64,000 bases of DNA from Mesaphorura yosii (Eukaryota > Arthropoda > Collembola > Poduromorpha > Tullbergiidae), in NCBI GenBank assembly GCA_009869945.1, contig WIXG01000162.1, positions 104,407-168,406 on the forward strand, in the 5' to 3' direction. A model generated the notes under the pieces. It worked only from the letters and a program-made list of their open reading frames with translations, had not been told where the DNA came from and did no database searches. A program made the translations under genes and the position numbers. Below, one piece after another: positions 13,601 through 24,173 of this stretch (position 1 is its first letter; the number at the start of each line of letters is the position of its first letter).

Positions 13601-14430
13601 AATGGTCCCTGATTGTTGTAAGCTCCTGCGGGAGCGAATTCTTTGCGTCCTTCCCATTTTGTACTTTTGTTAATTCGCCCACATTTGGTCCCTCTCCAAC
13701 AACTTTTAGCTTCTCTTAGGCTCCGCTTCTGTCTCAAATGCGAATTTGGAATTACATCTTCTATCACCTTTGCTTTGGGTTGACGCGACGGATGTTGTAT
13801 ACATGGATGGATGGATGCAAGTCTACTTCTATACAGCACAGCACCAGTCAATGATTTGATCACTCGATAGTAAATGTCTAAAATAATGAGAAAAGTTCTG
13901 TTCAGTGAACATCCCTAGTGCACTTAAAATCATGGCATTATTGTAGAAATCATTCAATTTAAATTGAATTTGGCTTGGAGAAATTGATTTGCTTTGCGAT
14001 TGGTGTGGTTTGATTGGCACTGGCTTGACTTGGTCTCTATTTGATCATCTCATTCTGGTTACACTAAATAGTAAAGGTACATGAGAAAACTAACCTGCAA
14101 TATTTTTAAATTCCTGTTCAAGTACGAAAAACTTCGATTTCCAAGCCCATTTCGAGTTGGAGGCACAGCATTTCTTATCGACGGTGATAGATAGAAGGAT
14201 CTGAAACTACTAGTGTTGATTTTACTACACAGCCTACATCCTAATTGACTAGTGGCACTGCTTAAGGGTTTCCTGCATATATTTTGGTGCAAACTACACG
14301 AAGATTTTGGTAAAGTTAGTCTCACTAAATTAACATGAAGGCTACACGAGTACTTTCGTGAGAATATGGGTGAACTCTTGCGACCGGTACTATTAAGAGC
14401 TGAGCTTAAGGAAAGCATCAGCATCCTCAT
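4605..14430 (-). CDS. ABCB7: Mitochondrial ABC half-transporter ABCB7 (Atm1 type)
   Basis: Inner-membrane exporter that links mitochondrial Fe-S biogenesis to cytosolic iron-sulfur assembly. Eleven exons: 14095-14430, 12151-12288, 11873-12068, 7184-7350, 6324-6425, 5877-6228, 5653-5810, 5425-5591, 5232-5361, 4888-5163 and 4605-4805. They give 740 aa, close to the family's roughly 750. The N-terminus (about 1-112) is rich in Ser, Arg and Lys and poor in acidic residues, as a mitochondrial presequence should be. The membrane domain carries family blocks such as [13 protein letters not shown] and [14 protein letters not shown]. The nucleotide-binding domain has Walker A GGSGSGKST (about 534-542, split by an intron before the Lys), signature LSGGE (638-642), Walker [13 protein letters not shown] and H-loop AHRLS (His about 694). 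Intron 1 contains SETD4 and the 4.5-kb intron 3 contains NSMCE2. Exon 1 is assigned by splice phase and presequence character only, so it is the least certain; exons 2-11 are secure. Confidence 0.93.
7351..10490. other. Left part of ABCB7 intron 3, no gene seen
   Basis: Non-coding sequence between ABCB7 exon 4 and the start of the nested NSMCE2 gene. Short open frames at 7742-8080 (minus), 8212-8566 (plus) and 10011-10342 (plus) show no family resemblance. The segment next to 10.4 kb probably contains the NSMCE2 promoter, but I see no TATA box. Confidence 0.5.
10491..11742 (+). CDS. NSMCE2: SUMO E3 ligase NSE2/MMS21 of the SMC5/6 complex
   Basis: SP-RING SUMO ligase that docks on the SMC5 coiled coil and acts in DNA repair. 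Exons 10491-10671, 10818-10987, 11047-11173, 11255-11477 and 11571-11742 give 290 aa (human protein 247). The N-terminus is a Ser/Arg/Gln-rich tail. The middle (about 60-158) is helical, as expected for the SMC5-binding region. The SP-RING follows: NSKCLHVY supplies the Cys (214) and His (216) ligands and CPQMGC the two distal Cys (235, 240). The C-terminus is a charged helix. The donor of intron 2 appears to be GC (AAG|GCAAGC), the only non-GT donor in my models. The gene lies wholly inside ABCB7 intron 3 on the opposite strand; its likely poly(A) signal at 11852 is about 16 bp from an ABCB7 exon. Confidence 0.85.
11852..11857 (+). promoter_or_regulatory. Poly(A) signal of NSMCE2
   Basis: AATAAA lies about 110 bp after the NSMCE2 stop codon. 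It falls just before ABCB7 exon 3 (11873-12068, opposite strand), so the two transcripts probably overlap in antisense here. Confidence 0.5.
12341..13657 (-). CDS. SETD4: SET-domain lysine methyltransferase SETD4
   Basis: A single uninterrupted frame of 438 aa, matching human SETD4 (440 aa) end to end. The start [11 protein letters not shown] mirrors the conserved Arg-rich N-terminus of the family. RGIMA (about 74-78) is the first SET strand, CWFVVNTR (214-221) the conserved SETD4 block, [13 protein letters not shown] (232-244) holds the NHS motif that contacts S-adenosylmethionine, and EEIFISYG (271-278) ends in the catalytic-site Tyr. A helical Rubisco-LSMT-like substrate-binding region follows. 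Family members methylate histones, and SETD4 has been linked to cell quiescence, including in diapausing Artemia. The gene sits within ABCB7 intron 1 on the same strand, so ABCB7 transcription runs through it. Lack of introns in an intron-rich neighbourhood suggests a retrocopy origin (inference). Confidence 0.92.
   Translation of the reverse strand: MGRTQRIRSRRSLQQSGTIQQLEADSDMIALLKWLKRKSHTFEPGPSGQLFVKSPRVTPAVFLAAVNNDEVRYRGIMASSSRRKNTISSEEKLLELHELCLITASRYSPEEIQSIRDEITLHDKYALYLYEEIGKGKDSPIFEYIKTLPSSFRELPAYLSEQELQLLPTIYKTMIDKQMKAIQSAFAFFYAKDTRTSTRKAKDEVCNFESFKYCWFVVNTRSVFLESEGGMALAPFLDLFNHSPVPNTKVSFSEEHRAYTIKSNREIHTGEEIFISYGNHPHFKLWTEYGFIPPPGTANPFDFVPLDFTDLVTRNPQLLPLSKDLRKMNIIKKHNLRTELHILQNDLSWNLSLLVQLVLWNPEQIKAFDFQITTNSSSFKKIVRELIRVEIRSYEESIFNLQTLSCEKNQACGLALEYLKHCIVFMKNYEIEANLEDI
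13658..14094. other. Upstream part of ABCB7 intron 1 / SETD4 promoter region
   Basis: Sequence between the SETD4 start codon and the donor of ABCB7 exon 1. It must include the SETD4 promoter if SETD4 is transcribed independently. An open frame at 13573-13863 overlaps the SETD4 start in another frame and is not taken as coding. No TATA box was seen. Confidence 0.4.
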
Positions 14431-14947
14431 GCTTTACATTTCCTAAAGTGGCTAGCGCACTATGTAAAAAGTATAACAGAACAATCTCGGAAAGCTCAAC
14501 TGATCACGATTAAGATGATCTTCAAGTGTTCATGTCTTTAAAACTGGTGCCACGTACTCCAGACACGAAGCACGTGAAACAGAACAACAAAAACAGATGT
14601 GAGTTGTGTCTCCTTGCCCTTGTTTGTTTCATTCATTTGTGCTTGTGGAATTACACCGGAAGCAGCTCAGACCTAACACTTGCACTTTCTTTCTACGTCT
14701 CTACGCACGGCAGTCTTCGACCGTGGTTACGTGGTCTCGACAAGTCCAGAAATCAGACGGCAGGTACGGTGACGGATAGCTGGTACGGATAACCTATTGT
14801 GTATTTCGTATATTCTTCGTTGCCAGAAATTATGGTTCCGGTATCACAGTTGACGCCGGCGAGTGACAGAGCGAACCAAGCCTGGGAGAATGGTGAGTAA
14901 ACTCGCTGAATGCAGGCACAATTGACACTTCTGTCAACTAATAGCAC
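14431..14947. promoter_or_regulatory. Head-to-head promoter region ABCB7/UPRT
   Basis: The 517 bp between the divergent start codons of ABCB7 (minus) and UPRT (plus). No other gene fits here, so it must hold both promoters and 5' UTRs. I see no TATA box, which fits housekeeping promoters. Confidence 0.5.
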
Positions 14948-16277
14948 ATGGCCGAAATTGACATGATTTTGACAGAAATAGCACCAGCATCATCTCGATC
15001 CAGCAGCCCCACGTCAATGCCATCGTCCGCCAACGACGTTGTCTGCGAAAACGGACCAATACCATTTCGTGAGCGGAGTACAAGTGGTGGAAGCTGTAAT
15101 TATCCGATCTCGGAGAGTAATCCAAACAGCCCGTTGCCAACCGATGGCTTTGGCATGATTGCTCCCGCGAACCTTATCACCTACCAGATGAGAGAAAATG
15201 AATTTGGAAGCAGCTTTAAGATTTTGAGAATAACTGACCAAGTCAAAGAGCTGCAAACAGTCATTCGGGATAGGTGAGAGAATTTTAAAAGGCACAAGTT
15301 AAACAAAAGCAACGCTGTTCGTATTGTTTCATGCCCAAAAGGAATACTCCAAGGAACAAGTTCAAATTCTCTGCGGATCGTTTGGTTAGTTACTTAATTT
15401 GAATGCGAGCCGACCACGCGAGTCGCTTTGATATACGATCACAAAGTTCTGAGTCTGAAAAAAGTCTGACGCATTTCTAGATTCGCTTGGTGATCGAGGA
15501 AACTCTTGACGAATTGCCGTTCACGGATTGCGACGTTGTAACTCCAACAGGAGCCACATATCATGTAATGCTTGATTCTTAATTTCTCACAATCCATGCA
15601 TGCACTTCGATTCTAGATGTTTTTGCAATTTGAAGGGACTCAAATTCATGAAAGGTAATTGCGGAGTATCCATTGTCAGAAGTGGGGAAGCAATGGAGCA
15701 AGGTTAGTATTTAGATAACCCTAGCACAACCCGAATCGTTGAAAGTTTTAACTAAAGCATGATGTTCAACTTCAGGCCTCCGAGACTGCTGTCGTTCGAT
15801 AAGAATCGGGAAAATTTTGGTGGAGCGGAACTCTGAGAACGAAACGCGTGTTGTTTACGCACGGTTTCCTGAAGACATTTCCAATCGGAAAGTCGTTCTC
15901 ATGTATCCAATCATGTCGTCCGGGAATACCACTGTGAAAGCTGTCAATGTGCTTAAGGAGCATCAAGTCTTGGAGGATAATATTCTTCTCGCCAACTTAT
16001 TTTGCACACCGCATGCTGTTCGTTCTGTGCTGCAAAATTTTCCGAATGTAAGCAAGGCTGACGTTGATTAATTAATTTTGTCTCTGTTTTGTGTGTGTTC
16101 ATTGCTACTTGTATCTATGCATTTTGCAGATGAAAATTGTGACTTCCGAAGTTCATCCGGTAAAGTAAAACTTAATCTTTGGTTTTATACAACTTTGTAT
16201 TATTCAATGCTATTCAAATGTCTTATGTGTAGATCGCTCCAAACCATTTTGGAACTCGGTACTTTGGCACTGACTAG
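14948..16277 (+). CDS. UPRT: Uracil phosphoribosyltransferase homolog
   Basis: Animal homolog of the pyrimidine-salvage enzyme that converts uracil and PRPP to UMP; activity of animal members is debated. Seven exons: 14948-15273, 15342-15384, 15481-15564, 15636-15702, 15776-16047, 16130-16159 and 16233-16277, giving 288 aa (human 309). The first ~90 residues are Ser/Pro-rich and poorly conserved, as in other animals. The core has FSADRLIRLVIEE, GNCGVSIVRSGEAMEQGLRD, the PRPP-loop equivalent MYPIMSSGNT (which, as in vertebrates, departs from the bacterial consensus), and ends NHFGTRYFGTD, nearly identical to the vertebrate C-terminus. It faces SH3BGR tail to tail. Confidence 0.93.
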
Positions 16278-17429
16278 TCAGATCTGAAATCTCCACCAAA
16301 TTGCACAGTATGACTATATACACTCTGAGCTTTTCATGAAAGAGCTGCGAAGTAAAAAAAAAGTAAACGGTGGAATTGATACAAGTAAAGACTGGAGAAA
16401 ATTCGTGTTCCTTGCGTTCAAGTCACAACAAAATAAATTACATTCGCAATTCTTTGCATACTTTATGATTCAAGACTGTTTTGACTCTTTTCACGAACTT
16501 ATGGCTTCTGAGTACAATGTGCTATTTCATTATTGAATTGAATTTAAATGTGCCTGTCCTTTTCAGAATTGAAGAATGCTTCAAGTTCTTGAAATATTTT
16601 ATTGTTTTATTACACACTTAATGGGACTTATTAAACTTAAGCTGTATGGACGTTACAACATTTGGTGTTAATAGAGCTTGGGAGAGACCTCTCATCTGAA
16701 ATCTCATGCCGATACCAAATTCAAAGTCCTAACAATCACTCGCTACTAATTAAGAACTTTGTTATTGTTATTTGCTATTGCGGTAATAAAATTGCTGAAT
16801 GATTTCACAATCTTGTGCTCGTGCAATTGTAAGTGCCTTTATGCATTTCTAGCCAACTATACTTTGCATTGCACTGGAAAGAATAAATAAAACGAATAAT
16901 TTTTCGATGCACTTAACAGGCAGTATTTTGCATTGCTCGAAAACGAACTTACAGTAAAAATGTGTTTGTTGCATTATCAACTTAATAATACACAGTGAAG
17001 AGCGACCTCACTATACCGTCAGACTTCTGACATGACATGACTGGGAATATCATCAATTAAAGTAAAAGGTACCAATTAAATCGCCAATTCAGTGACAGTA
17101 ATTTGCAAGGAACTTGTGAGCAAGGCAATGGGCGAGAATAAGTTCAATTGACGAATAAGCTATGCAACATTTCCGGGTTTCTGTTCTAGGCTACTCATTT
17201 CTTTTGCTATTTTTGCAATCTTAGCCATAATATAGATAATTCAAGTTTGTACGAAAGTTCCTTACATAATTCTTAGACTTGATTAACGACTTGGATTTTA
17301 GATAAATGAGGTCGGCGTAACTTATTCAAACAAAGCAGATTTCATGCGGAAATTTTGTTTTCTTGATTCAATCTTGTTGCAATTCATGATCTTTGCTCCG
17401 TAGACGTGGAACAACCTTCGCGAACTCAA
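16278..17429. other. Convergent intergenic region UPRT/SH3BGR
   Basis: AT-rich DNA between two converging genes, expected to hold both 3' UTRs. AATAAA lies near 16431 on the plus strand. A short frame at 16336-16536 is not supported by any homology. Confidence 0.5.
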
Positions 17430-18806
17430 TTAATCTTCTTGGGAGAGCTCATCCTCGATTCCATCGTCCACCTCCTCATCTCCAGCGGCAGCAGCAGGAA
17501 TTTCTTCATTGTGCGGTGCTTCTTCTTGTGGTGTGGTGGTTGTACTCGAAATTTCCCCTTCGTTGGTTCTTGCTCCTTCAACTTCAGTGATATTTTTCTC
17601 GTCGAAACCGCCATCATCATCAATGTCAACTGCGGGGTTGACAGCTGCAGCCGCTTCCGCAGCCACAGGAGCAGGTGCTGGTGTTGTGGACTCAACAACT
17701 GCTGGTGCTGGAGATTGTTCTTTTGCACCTTCTGATGAAGTGACCTTTTTACTTTCAGCTTCTGCAGAACTCTCTCTCGAGTTCTTTCCATTTGATACAG
17801 CTCCGTTATTGACCGATGTTTGTGTCGAAAACTTCCTTTCCACCTTCGGGACGTTCAGAAATTCTTCCAGGACGTCATTCTCGTTGGCCAAGTCAAAGTC
17901 CTCATAATCCTGTAAAGAGAAAAATATTGGTCTTAACTGAAGTCTGTAAATTATGACGTTAATTCTTTGAGCATCGACTGTAGATTAGTCTTGCTCATCG
18001 GCCTGGGCATACAAGTAACAATGAAGAATGGAAACACAAGGGTGCTCCTTGCACATCCTGCCTATTCCATCAACATTTCAAGCAATGTAAACATCCAAAT
18101 TCGCACATTATATCTTTGCTCAAGTAATTTTTATTTTAGCAAGAATGACTGCTTAGCCTTGACACCACTCTTCTTATTACACTGCTGCTGAAACTCAATG
18201 AGGAAGACTCACCAAATAATATTTGCGTGCATGTCACGTAATAATAATTAATAACTTTATGACCCATATTGCAGCTTGAGCTTGCACATTATTAGCAGCA
18301 CGTGAAACAATGTGTTCGTGATGATGCATCTTCATTCTTCAAAACCGTACGTGTGCAATTAAATTGCTGAACATTCTACTAAGCACGAATTCTCCAGAAA
18401 TATTTGAATTGCCACATGAGTGGTGAGTAGTACTTAACCACTGAACGCAATACTTACCCCGCAATACACTTCTCCATTAAAGATTTGTGGACTAAAAATT
18501 TTCTTCGTATCACCGCGAGGTTTTGCATTGTTGAGCATGAATTCTTTGTCGCCTTCCTTTCCAGGTTCTGTAATATCAATCGCTTCGTACGGGATCACTT
18601 TCGAATCCAGTATCATCATGACTCTTTGTTGTCGCTTTTTCATCTAGATTAGATAACCACATGATTGGCATTGGCAGTTAGCATATGATGTCATATCCTT
18701 GATAAATGCATTTATCCTTCATGAGTTTTATACTCGGATTACAAGTTAACCTTACCTCCTTGCTCGCAGAGATTTCTGCGTAATACACTTTCACGCCCAT
18801 CGTCAT
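17430..18806 (-). CDS. SH3BGR-family thioredoxin-fold protein with acidic/Ala-rich tail
   Basis: Exons 18756-18806, 18458-18643 and 17430-17909 give 238 aa. Residues 1-100 form the glutaredoxin-like fold of the SH3BGR/SH3BGRL family, with KKRQQRVMMILDSK, the helix-strand EAIDITEPGKEG and the closing strand QIFNGEVYCGDYEDFD, close to Drosophila Sh3beta. It has no CxxC active site, so it is not expected to be an oxidoreductase. From about 110 on the protein is low complexity, rich in Ser, Thr, Ala, Pro and Glu, and ends in an acidic run. Two in-frame ATGs open exon 1 (MTMG); I used the first. The exact orthologue (SH3BGR, SH3BGRL or Sh3beta) cannot be settled by eye. Confidence 0.87.
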
Positions 18807-20845
18807 TTTGCTGGATCAAACTGTTTGTATTTTGTGAAGGTCGAAATGTCAGCTGAATATGCACTGTTGTAGAAATGACGGATAATGTAATTATTGTGGC
18901 GTCTGAATTTCGGTGAATTCTACTAACAGATACTGACACGAAATATTATTGCTAACACGGACCATGTCGAAATCTTGGCGATCGCGAATTTATCGAATAA
19001 GCGATTATCATTGAAATAATACATAGCAACCTACCTGGATGAATAAAGTCCAGTCCCGATTCTGGCCGAATTCACTGTTCACTGTACCTTTTCTAGTGTC
19101 CCTGTACCGTTAACCGATACAATTTTAATTTAATTTATTTCTGTGAACTGCACACTGCACGAAAGTGCGAACCGAGCGAGCGACCAAATCAAAACAAGCA
19201 CGATTCACAAAAAAGTTGAGTTTGAGGTTGGGCTTTCAGAAACTCGCACTATTCACTCACTCAGTGCAATAATAAAAGGCATGGACACTAGGCACAATAC
19301 ACGTAGATGAATAAAGTTGACGAAATGATAAACACAAAAAGTTGCTCGTGCACCACGGCCAACCAGGAACCAAAATGAACATTAGGCTTGAGACTAGTCA
19401 GAGAGTGATACTAAAACCGAACTAAACTGAAATTGCTCAACATATTTCAAAAGGCTTGACTGACTCATTGGTCGTGTTTTACGTATTCTGCTGGTGGCTG
19501 GTGTTTAGTTAGACTTTCCTCTTTTAAGCCAAAACCAAATCTAAATGCGTTCAAGACTCAAATACATCTATGAAACTACTATGCTCATCCTCGCGTCGTG
19601 TTTCACATGTACCGCACTGCACATTATCGTACAATTTCAATCTATTTCCTTATTATTATGCACGTAGACGTAAAACGGTCATTTAGTATTATGAACGAAC
19701 GATAGCGAAAGCTGTTTGCGTACACAAAATTTCAACCTCAGCATCTCATTTGGCCAAATGTTAAAATAATAAAGCCAAGTTGTAAACATGGGAATTTCTG
19801 AATTTATGCAGAGACTGGTTAAAGTGCGAGAACGAGAACGATTCTTGCGCGGCGAACACAAGTGAAGAATTTATGCCCAATTCTCAATGCTAATGATAAT
19901 CAGCTATCACAAACTTAATACGCTGTCTGATTGCCCAACATTAACACAGCAGTATAAGCAGCAACCCCAAAATTAACCTGAATCTGAACCGTGCGGGACA
20001 TTGACGACAGCGTTTTGGTGTCTGATCAAAACTAAGACACGCTTCGTCTTCTCGTTATGGGCAAACTTCTAAACTTCAAATGAAGTTAACTACATTTATT
20101 GCTCTTACTATCATCAGCCAGTTTTATGCATTCAAAAGAAAATCTGGCACCAGCAACTCTCTGCGCATTAAAACATGAATCACAAAACACTGCATTGCAA
20201 TTTTCAAAATAGAATTTGCCAGAAACGCAAAAAGGGAAAAAGCCAAAAACGGTTCTGCACTTGTTTGACGAAAAGTGCGATGCAACAACTCAATGGAAAT
20301 GATTCTTGCTGTTTTTCACTTGACTTTTGACAACGCAAGACGTCATTATGTAGAACTGTACACCGTGACTAACCCGTAAAACGCCGTAACCCGTCTGATT
20401 ATGATGAATATGAAGAGCTTACGGGTTTTGATCTTGTTTATGATAGCTTCTTTCAAACTATCAAGCGCGTGTGAACGGCAAACTCAACCTGGCAGTTGTA
20501 AACAGAACAAAACAGTTGCCTGAAATGATGAATGCGAAGTGAACTTGGATGAACCGACATAAAAACGTAAAATATGATCTCAGGTTTCTTGTTCTCACTT
20601 CTCGCGAGATCTTTGGTGCTATTCGAAATGCCAAATGTCATGCAACATGTTCTCGCCGCGCCGCGCGACAGACATGAACAGATAACGAAATAGGCTCAAA
20701 TAGGCGCGTCGGTGCAAATTGAGTGATGACGCAATGACGGCCATTTTATTGGTAATTGGTGGTTTTAATATTTTACATGGCAAATAATCACATAGCAAAG
20801 AAATTCATCGATCATTAGTTGCCAGCTGCATTAGCGTGGTGTGGG
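18807..20845. other. Intergenic, SH3BGR upstream region
   Basis: Two kilobases of AT-rich DNA between the SH3BGR start and the 3' end of the CNPY-like gene. Nothing recognisable as coding, RNA or repeat was found. It should contain the SH3BGR promoter and the 3' UTR of the CNPY-like gene. Confidence 0.5.
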
Positions 20846-21663
20846 TTATAACTCAGTCTTTCCTTCGGGTAATTCTCCGCCATCGCCCTTCTCCACGTCT
20901 TGAACTTTTTCGCTTAAGCATTTGTAGTCTTTTGATTTCTTCAGTACGCGGTTTTTGCAAAGGAATTCTGATAACGGAATTGTGCTCTGGTGATTGTTGT
21001 ACCAATCCTCAATCTCATCCTCATACTTCTCCACCATATCTTCACACTGAGTCTTCAAATGTGTGATTTCTGCTGATGGCTTATCCCACAGCTCGTATGG
21101 AATTCCAAGATCGACCTTCACACCCTTCGCCCTACACGCATTAACAAGTCACAATTAAATCCTACGCTGCGATGAGATTGCGCTTCGACATTGTACTTGT
21201 GTGAAATTGGAATTCTCGATCGTTCGTACTTACACGAGACCATGCAAAGTTGAGAACGTTTGCGACTGCCCCTTGTCGAATCTTGTGCTGTCTTTCCGCT
21301 CTTTGTGAATGCTGTACCGCAGAATGCCTTCACAAGTCGCATCCATCGACTCTATCAGTCTTAATTGACTTGTTTTGTACTGCTTCTTATTCTGCTCCCG
21401 TTTATCTAAATGGTAGCCGATCTCCAAATTCTCTGGATTCGCACCTGTCTCGTCCAACTTGCTCTCCAGTTCTTGGACCAAGATTTTGCAGACTGAAATG
21501 CAAAACCAGTCGTAAATTACAATTGCCCAAAATTGAACTACGTGCAATGCAAACCACAAATACCTTCACAGTCAGACGCATACTTAACCCCGTACTTTTC
21601 CTCTTCGAAGTTATCTGAAGAGGCCGTAGTTAAAATTAAGATCACTAGAAAAATCGGCGCCAT
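20846..21663 (-). CDS. Canopy-family (CNPY3/4-like) ER protein with C-terminal KTEL
   Basis: Saposin-like ER protein; vertebrate CNPY3 and CNPY4 help deliver Toll-like receptors to the cell surface. Exons 21564-21663, 21234-21492 and 20846-21131 give 214 aa. A hydrophobic signal peptide (about 1-16) is followed by the family's cysteine pattern: SDCEVCKILVQELE, DATCEGILRYSIHKER and LKTQCEDMVEKYED, then IPYELWDKPSAE and IEDWYNN. The protein is shorter than CNPY3 because it lacks the long basic tail. It ends in KTEL, which resembles the KDEL-type retrieval signal. The gene is head to head with GID8 (625 bp between start codons). Assignment to CNPY3 versus CNPY4 is not possible by eye. Confidence 0.88.
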
Positions 21664-22288
21664 GTGTCGACGATTGGACCAGAGACATCTCATTTTGCGT
21701 CAGTTCTAATTGGATGTGAATATCAACAATTTAGCGGCGTGAATTTGCAACCACCAAAACACAATGAACTCTGACTGAAAAAGAATGCAAAATGCTTATT
21801 GTCAGTATTGGATTGTGGCAACTACGCGTACGCTAATGATTTGATTAGGATTCTCACATTCTTCGGTATTCGGTTTGATTATAATCACTAATGAAATTAA
21901 CTTGTCAATTTATTACTGCAAGCTCTGGCTCCGCGATTTAAACTTTGAATCTCGCGAGCGTTTCTAGAATGTTTTCATTGTTTTTAAATGACGTGTGTAT
22001 GCACAGAAAACAAGTAGGAACAGCGACAAAGCGAGATGGATTCTGCGCCTTTGGTTCAAAATTAATTCATTTCCTTTTTCTTTTTGCCTTTTTGCAGATT
22101 CGAATTATTTTGGAAATTAAATTAATTGGGTTCTAAACTCAAGGTTCTCAAAGTTGCTAATTGCGAAGTGAAAGCACAGGATCCTGGTTACTGATTAACT
22201 ATCCACAAGTGCACAGTTAATTATTTACTTTGGTGTTCAGTCTGAACTGGTACTTTTGGATTAAGAAGTCAAGGCCAAATACGGAGAA
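21664..22288. promoter_or_regulatory. Divergent promoter region CNPY-like/GID8
   Basis: The 625 bp between two divergent start codons. No other gene is seen. No TATA box was noticed. It must contain both 5' UTRs and promoters. Confidence 0.45.
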
Positions 22289-23151
22289 ATGTCTGGTAGT
22301 GGTGGTGGAGGTGTTGTTGCAATTGGCGGTGGTGGAGACAGTTCTGGAAGTTCAAACGCATCCACAAAGCCTTCCCACGGCTTAGGTTCATCATTGAACA
22401 AGGACGACATGACACGCGATCGATGGATGGAGAAAATTGACAGTGTGCAGATTCCAAGATCAGAAGTCAACAAGCTGATTATGAATTACTTAGTTACAGA
22501 AGGCTTTAAAGATGCTGCGGAAAAGTTTCAGCTTGAATCTGGGACGGAGCCAGGGATCGAGCTAGCAACACTTGATCAGCGAATCCAGATTTTGCAGTCT
22601 ATACAGCTTGGAAATATTCAAGAGGCCGTTGAAATGATCAACACATACCAGCCGCAGCTCCTCGATGATAATCGTTACCTCTTTTTTCACCTGCAACAGC
22701 AGCATTTGATTGAACTGATACGGAACAAAAATATTGAAGCTGCTCTGAAGTTTGCACAGGAGAATTTAGCTGACCAAGGCGAAGAAGATGCGATCGTTCT
22801 AGAAGAATTGGAAAGGTGAGAGGAGTCTGATCCGTATATTAAGCTAAATGTATTTATGTATCAGTAAATGTAACGAATGTATTTTTATTGATCAGGACTC
22901 TTGCACTGTTAGCATTTGAGGACCCAGAGAACTCACCCTTTGGTGATTTACTGGCACTTTCACACAGACAAAAGGTGGCGAGTGAATTAAACACAGCGTT
23001 TTTGGGTCAAGAAGACAGCGAATCATCTGTTTCCAAATTGGCGTATTTATTGAAATTCATCCTGTGGGCTCAAGAAGAACTGGACAGGAAGAAGGCGAGG
23101 TACCCAAAAATGACGGACCTTGCCACAGCTTGCATCGAAGATCCTAAATGA
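22289..23151 (+). CDS. GID8: GID8/TWA1 subunit of the GID/CTLH E3 ubiquitin ligase
   Basis: Scaffold subunit of the CTLH/GID RING ubiquitin ligase; contacts RanBPM, and in vertebrates also binds beta-catenin. Exons 22289-22815 and 22896-23151 give 260 aa (human 228; the extra length is a Gly/Ser-rich start). LisH motif at about 57-89 ([17 protein letters not shown]), CTLH at about 95-152 ([19 protein letters not shown]) and CRA at about 153-250 ([18 protein letters not shown]). The initiating ATG is the first in frame and precedes the Gly-rich run. All three domains are intact. Confidence 0.94.
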
Positions 23152-24173
23152 GAGGAGGTGCAATTGGAGGGTTCTCCCGAAAGTTAAGATATTGAATCGC
23201 AAAAGAATCGCGCACTTATTAAATTTTCAAAATAACAGCTGAACACAGAAGGCGTAAGGAGTCTGATTTATTATATTGTTTACATATTTTGCGAAGTTGT
23301 AGTTTTTAATCTGGAGCTGATCATGTATCCACTAATCTTTGATAGAGTGTTTTCTAAAATGAAGGACGCCAAATTCTCTAAGAATCATATGCACTCGCGC
23401 ATGCTTATTAGTTCAGGTTTAGATTTCCATCCCAGGATTAGGATGCAACTGTGGGAATTCTAGTATTGTGTTAGTGTGCTAAGACTTAAGAATTAGTTAA
23501 TTTACGGTTTGATCATTAGAAAACATGTTAGAGTCTCCATGATTTTCGTTGTTCATTTTATAACCTCGAAAGGTGTCTAGAATGCATTGCTGTTTATACG
23601 TGAATTGATATAGTAAAGAAACAAAATCTTGAAAGAAATTGCCTACATGCCATCACTTTCTCCACGACCAACTTCATCTTGTGTGGTCCAAAATATTTTG
23701 GGCTGTGGCCCAGCGCCCAGCCATAGCCATCGTGTCGCAGTATCGTGTTGCGTAGTCTCACGCATTGCCCATCCGTGCTCAACGCAAGCGACTTTCTCAC
23801 GTTCTCAGCTGATGCGTGTGATTTCATTCCGAAGTTTCACATTCTTCTTGACTCCGGTGACTCATTCAATTAAATGAAAAAGCGTGTTAAATATTCACCT
23901 TTTGAGTTCGACAGCATTAGAATGAGTCATTTCTAGTGGTTGATTTCCGACTGATTAAATACGTTGAGCATTGCGATTGTGTCGTACGTCTAAAACCTTT
24001 ATATGACAAAGGCAAACAGTATTTTCCGCATAATCACGCAAAAATTTGGAAGTGTTCGTAGCCCCATGTGAGTTCCCAGCTATATTTACGATTCGATTCA
24101 TTTGATTAAGATTGAAATCAAAATGTTAACTGAAATGAAACCTCCCTTTCTTTACAGAATTAATTCAGCAAAC
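23152..24173. other. Intergenic GID8/TATDN1
   Basis: About 1 kb holding the GID8 3' UTR and the TATDN1 upstream region. An acceptor-like TTTACAG at about 24157 precedes the TATDN1 start, so a non-coding first exon of TATDN1 may lie here. Open frames at 23594-23877 on both strands are not supported. Confidence 0.45.

Noticed and set aside
13573..13863. Minus-strand frame that could serve as an alternative first exon of ABCB7
   Set aside because: Its possible donors are in the wrong phase for the acceptor at 12288 and it overlaps the SETD4 start. The frame at 14095-14430 joins in phase at a proper CAG|GTTAGT donor and looks more like a mitochondrial presequence.
17406..17907. Plus-strand frames opposite the SH3BGR last exon
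   Set aside because: They are antisense shadows of the low-complexity Ala/Glu-rich coding sequence.
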